64,000 nt of DNA, from contig DALZZF010000010.1 in the NCBI GenBank assembly GCA_031987605.1, positions 1 through 64,000 on the forward strand. The letters run 5' to 3'. Positions 62,384 to 64,000 of the stretch are shown here, one piece after another. Each line of letters begins with the position of its first letter. Position 1 is the first letter of the stretch. The stretch comes from JAFAGO01 sp031987605. GTDB taxonomy: Bacteria; Bacteroidota; Bacteroidia; Flavobacteriales; Weeksellaceae. The translations under genes were made by a program, and so were the position numbers. The notes under the pieces were generated by a model that saw only the letters and a program-made list of their open reading frames with translations, was not told where the DNA came from and did no database searches.

Positions 62384-63589
62384 ATGTATTTATATTTAAT
62401 TATTTTTTTATTTATTGCATTATGTGCAGTATACGAAATTAACCAATATCCAAAAAAAAATAATTTTTTAGTTAAACTTATTGTTTTTATATTATTTTTT
62501 ATTGCAGGCTTTCGTTATGAAACAGGTGTTGATTGGCTTGCTTATGAATATCAGATAGATAATGCATATCCTTTTGATAAAGCACTTAGTACAGGACGTT
62601 GGGATAAGGTTTTTCGTTCATTGGATGTCGGCTTTTCTTTATTAAATTCAATAGTAAAAGCATTTGGAGGTGGAGTTCAAGTGATTTTTTTTATTGTATC
62701 TCTTTTTTCCTGCTTGCTTTTATATAAAAATGTTCAAAAATATTCCCCTTTACCAATTTTATCTCTTCTTGCTTATTTTACATTCTTTTTCTTTATTTTT
62801 GATTTAAGTGGATTACGACAAGGTCTTGCAATTCAGATTTTTTTCTTTTCTTTAAGGTATTTACATGAAAGGAATTTTTTAAAATATTTCTTAGCAATAT
62901 TAGTAGCAATGTCAATACATTGGACATCTATCATGCTATTACCACTATATTTTGTACTAAATAGAAAAGTTTCAATTAGAAATGTTATCATCATTATTGT
63001 TCTTTCGACAATAGTATTCTCCTTTAAAATTAAATGGTTAGGTGCATTTTTAGGGGATATATTAAATCAAATAAATAGTTTCACATTACTTGCAGGGAAA
63101 ATAAATGCGTATACAAAGAATGAAATATTTTCGCAGAATAGGGGATGGAATATATATTCATTTTATGTATACATTAAGATAATTCTATTGTTAGCAATTT
63201 GCTATAAGAGAAGGCAATATATTCAAAGTAATGATAAGTCTAAATATTTTGATATTTTCTTTAATATATCCTTAGCTCAATTTTTCTGTATTTTCACCTT
63301 TTATGAGTTTTATGAAATGTCTGAGCGGTTTAAATTTTACTTTCTTATTTCTGAACTCATATTATTTCCCTATTTAGTTGTTTCTTTTTACCATAAATTT
63401 CAAAAACAAATTCTGATACTAATATGTTCGGCTTTTATCTTTTTTAATAGCTATATCTACTTATTAGCGTTTCCAACCGCAATAGCGTATACTCCATATC
63501 AAAATTATATTTTTTATAAAATGTTTGATAAAAAAAGTACAGGGTATCAAAGGTTACGTGAACATATAAAATTAAATAGTAATGAGTAA
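62384..63589 (+). CDS. EpsG-family (Wzy-like) polysaccharide polymerase
   Basis: A 401-residue membrane protein with about ten hydrophobic segments and the EpsG hallmark near the N-terminus (FRYETGVDWLAYEYQI) and RQGLAIQIFFFSLRYL in the middle. EpsG proteins act as Wzy-type polymerases on the periplasmic side. It starts 2 bp after the glycosyltransferase gene and overlaps the next by 8 bp. Its DNA is very AT-rich. Confidence 0.85.
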   Translation: MYLYLIIFLFIALCAVYEINQYPKKNNFLVKLIVFILFFIAGFRYETGVDWLAYEYQIDNAYPFDKALSTGRWDKVFRSLDVGFSLLNSIVKAFGGGVQVIFFIVSLFSCLLLYKNVQKYSPLPILSLLAYFTFFFFIFDLSGLRQGLAIQIFFFSLRYLHERNFLKYFLAILVAMSIHWTSIMLLPLYFVLNRKVSIRNVIIIIVLSTIVFSFKIKWLGAFLGDILNQINSFTLLAGKINAYTKNEIFSQNRGWNIYSFYVYIKIILLLAICYKRRQYIQSNDKSKYFDIFFNISLAQFFCIFTFYEFYEMSERFKFYFLISELILFPYLVVSFYHKFQKQILILICSAFIFFNSYIYLLAFPTAIAYTPYQNYIFYKMFDKKSTGYQRLREHIKLNSNE

Positions 63590-64000
63590 ATTATTATATA
63601 TAACTCATATTATTGATGGAGAGAATGATGGGGGAATGGCTAGAAATAAGGCTTTCTTCAAGTATTTTAAAGAAAAAAATGCAAAAATATTCAATCTGTA
63701 TGATCATAATTTGTTCTTCCGATTGTTTAAAGTTTTTTCTTTTTTGCTACATAGTCTATTTTTTAGAAACAACAAAATATTTGTTCATTTAGGGACAATT
63801 TTTAATATTTTTCCTAAGCAACTATTAAGAACTAAACTAGGATATTCTATTTTTAAATTATTTTTAGTATTCATAGCAAAACGAAATAATCTGTATATTG
63901 AAGTAAATGACTTGCCATATGAACAAGCAAAGGATTTAAACTTATTTCAGGAAAATTTTTATTTTATTTTTCAAAAAAATATTTTTGATAATACTTTGAA
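63582..64000 (+). CDS. Partial glycosyltransferase, cut by the window edge
   Basis: An open frame from ATG at 63582 runs without a stop to the window end (139 full codons). It starts MSKLLYITHIIDGENDGGMA, the gly-rich opening seen in GT-B-fold (GT4-like) glycosyltransferases, and later reads LYIEVNDLPYEQAKD. The start overlaps the polymerase stop through ATGAGTAA, the same junction used at 61227. The missing C-terminal half prevents a firm family call. Confidence 0.65.
   Translation, partial: MSKLLYITHIIDGENDGGMARNKAFFKYFKEKNAKIFNLYDHNLFFRLFKVFSFLLHSLFFRNNKIFVHLGTIFNIFPKQLLRTKLGYSIFKLFLVFIAKRNNLYIEVNDLPYEQAKDLNLFQENFYFIFQKNIFDNTL

Overview
The window looks like chromosomal DNA of a low-GC Bacteroidetes, most likely class Flavobacteriia and close to Chryseobacterium or Elizabethkingia (Weeksellaceae). 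This is inferred from protein character (GSCFA, DUF2490, two-gene transketolase, S16 with a long acidic tail, TamB-type protein), from repeated -7 boxes of the form TAnnTTTG with weak Shine-Dalgarno signals, and from palindromic intergenic repeats of the kind seen in these genomes. No tRNA, 5S/16S/23S rRNA, CRISPR array or complete insertion sequence was seen. One structured RNA, the RNase P RNA, lies on the minus strand at about 53803-54131.

Layout. 1-1101 is a gene-free island of several different palindromic repeats. 1102-5714 holds a SpoU methyltransferase, an alpha/beta hydrolase, an orphan PD-(D/E)XK nuclease, an unrecognised protein with an HTH-like N-terminus and an EamA transporter. 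5959-12472 holds rsmE, tsaD and a very large tamB-like gene; tsaD and tamB start head to head 4 bp apart. 12608-15803 holds an Lrp regulator, two small membrane proteins and a two-subunit transketolase. 15804-20640 is a minus-strand glycan operon whose four genes match the Campylobacter PglC-PglD-PglE-PglF set for making and transferring an N,N'-diacetylbacillosamine-type sugar phosphate. 20969-31655 holds an ECF sigma factor with a membrane partner, rpoN, asnS, an aldehyde dehydrogenase, rimM, rpsP, a nitroreductase, a GreA-like protein and an acyl-CoA ligase. 31787-40753 holds an M3 peptidase, an SDR, an SGNH hydrolase, slyD, topB, a TonB-receptor remnant and a DEAD-box helicase. 40875-47317 holds DUF2490-DUF47-PiT (phosphate uptake), a polyprenyl synthase, GSCFA, TatD and an acyltransferase. 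47517-53800 holds a ribokinase-like gene, DUF4241, a GIY-YIG gene bracketed by inverted repeats, valS, DUF1573 and a PPK2.

54517-64000 is the start of a capsule or exopolysaccharide operon on the plus strand that runs off the window: Wza-like lipoprotein, Wzc-like tyrosine autokinase, FnlA/CapE-type and RmlD-type sugar enzymes, Wzx flippase, a GT2 glycosyltransferase, an EpsG/Wzy-type polymerase and a partial glycosyltransferase. Its distal part is visibly more AT-rich than the rest of the window, which suggests horizontal exchange. The two glycan loci could cooperate: the minus-strand operon supplies a priming phosphoglycosyl transferase, whereas the visible part of the plus-strand locus has none.

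The items most worth following up are the GIY-YIG gene inside a 28-bp inverted repeat (49143-49536), a short hairpin element in three places, one copy carrying a promoter box (34825-34901), the TonB-receptor remnant (38697-38870), and the PglC-like gene that has no standard start codon where homology expects one.
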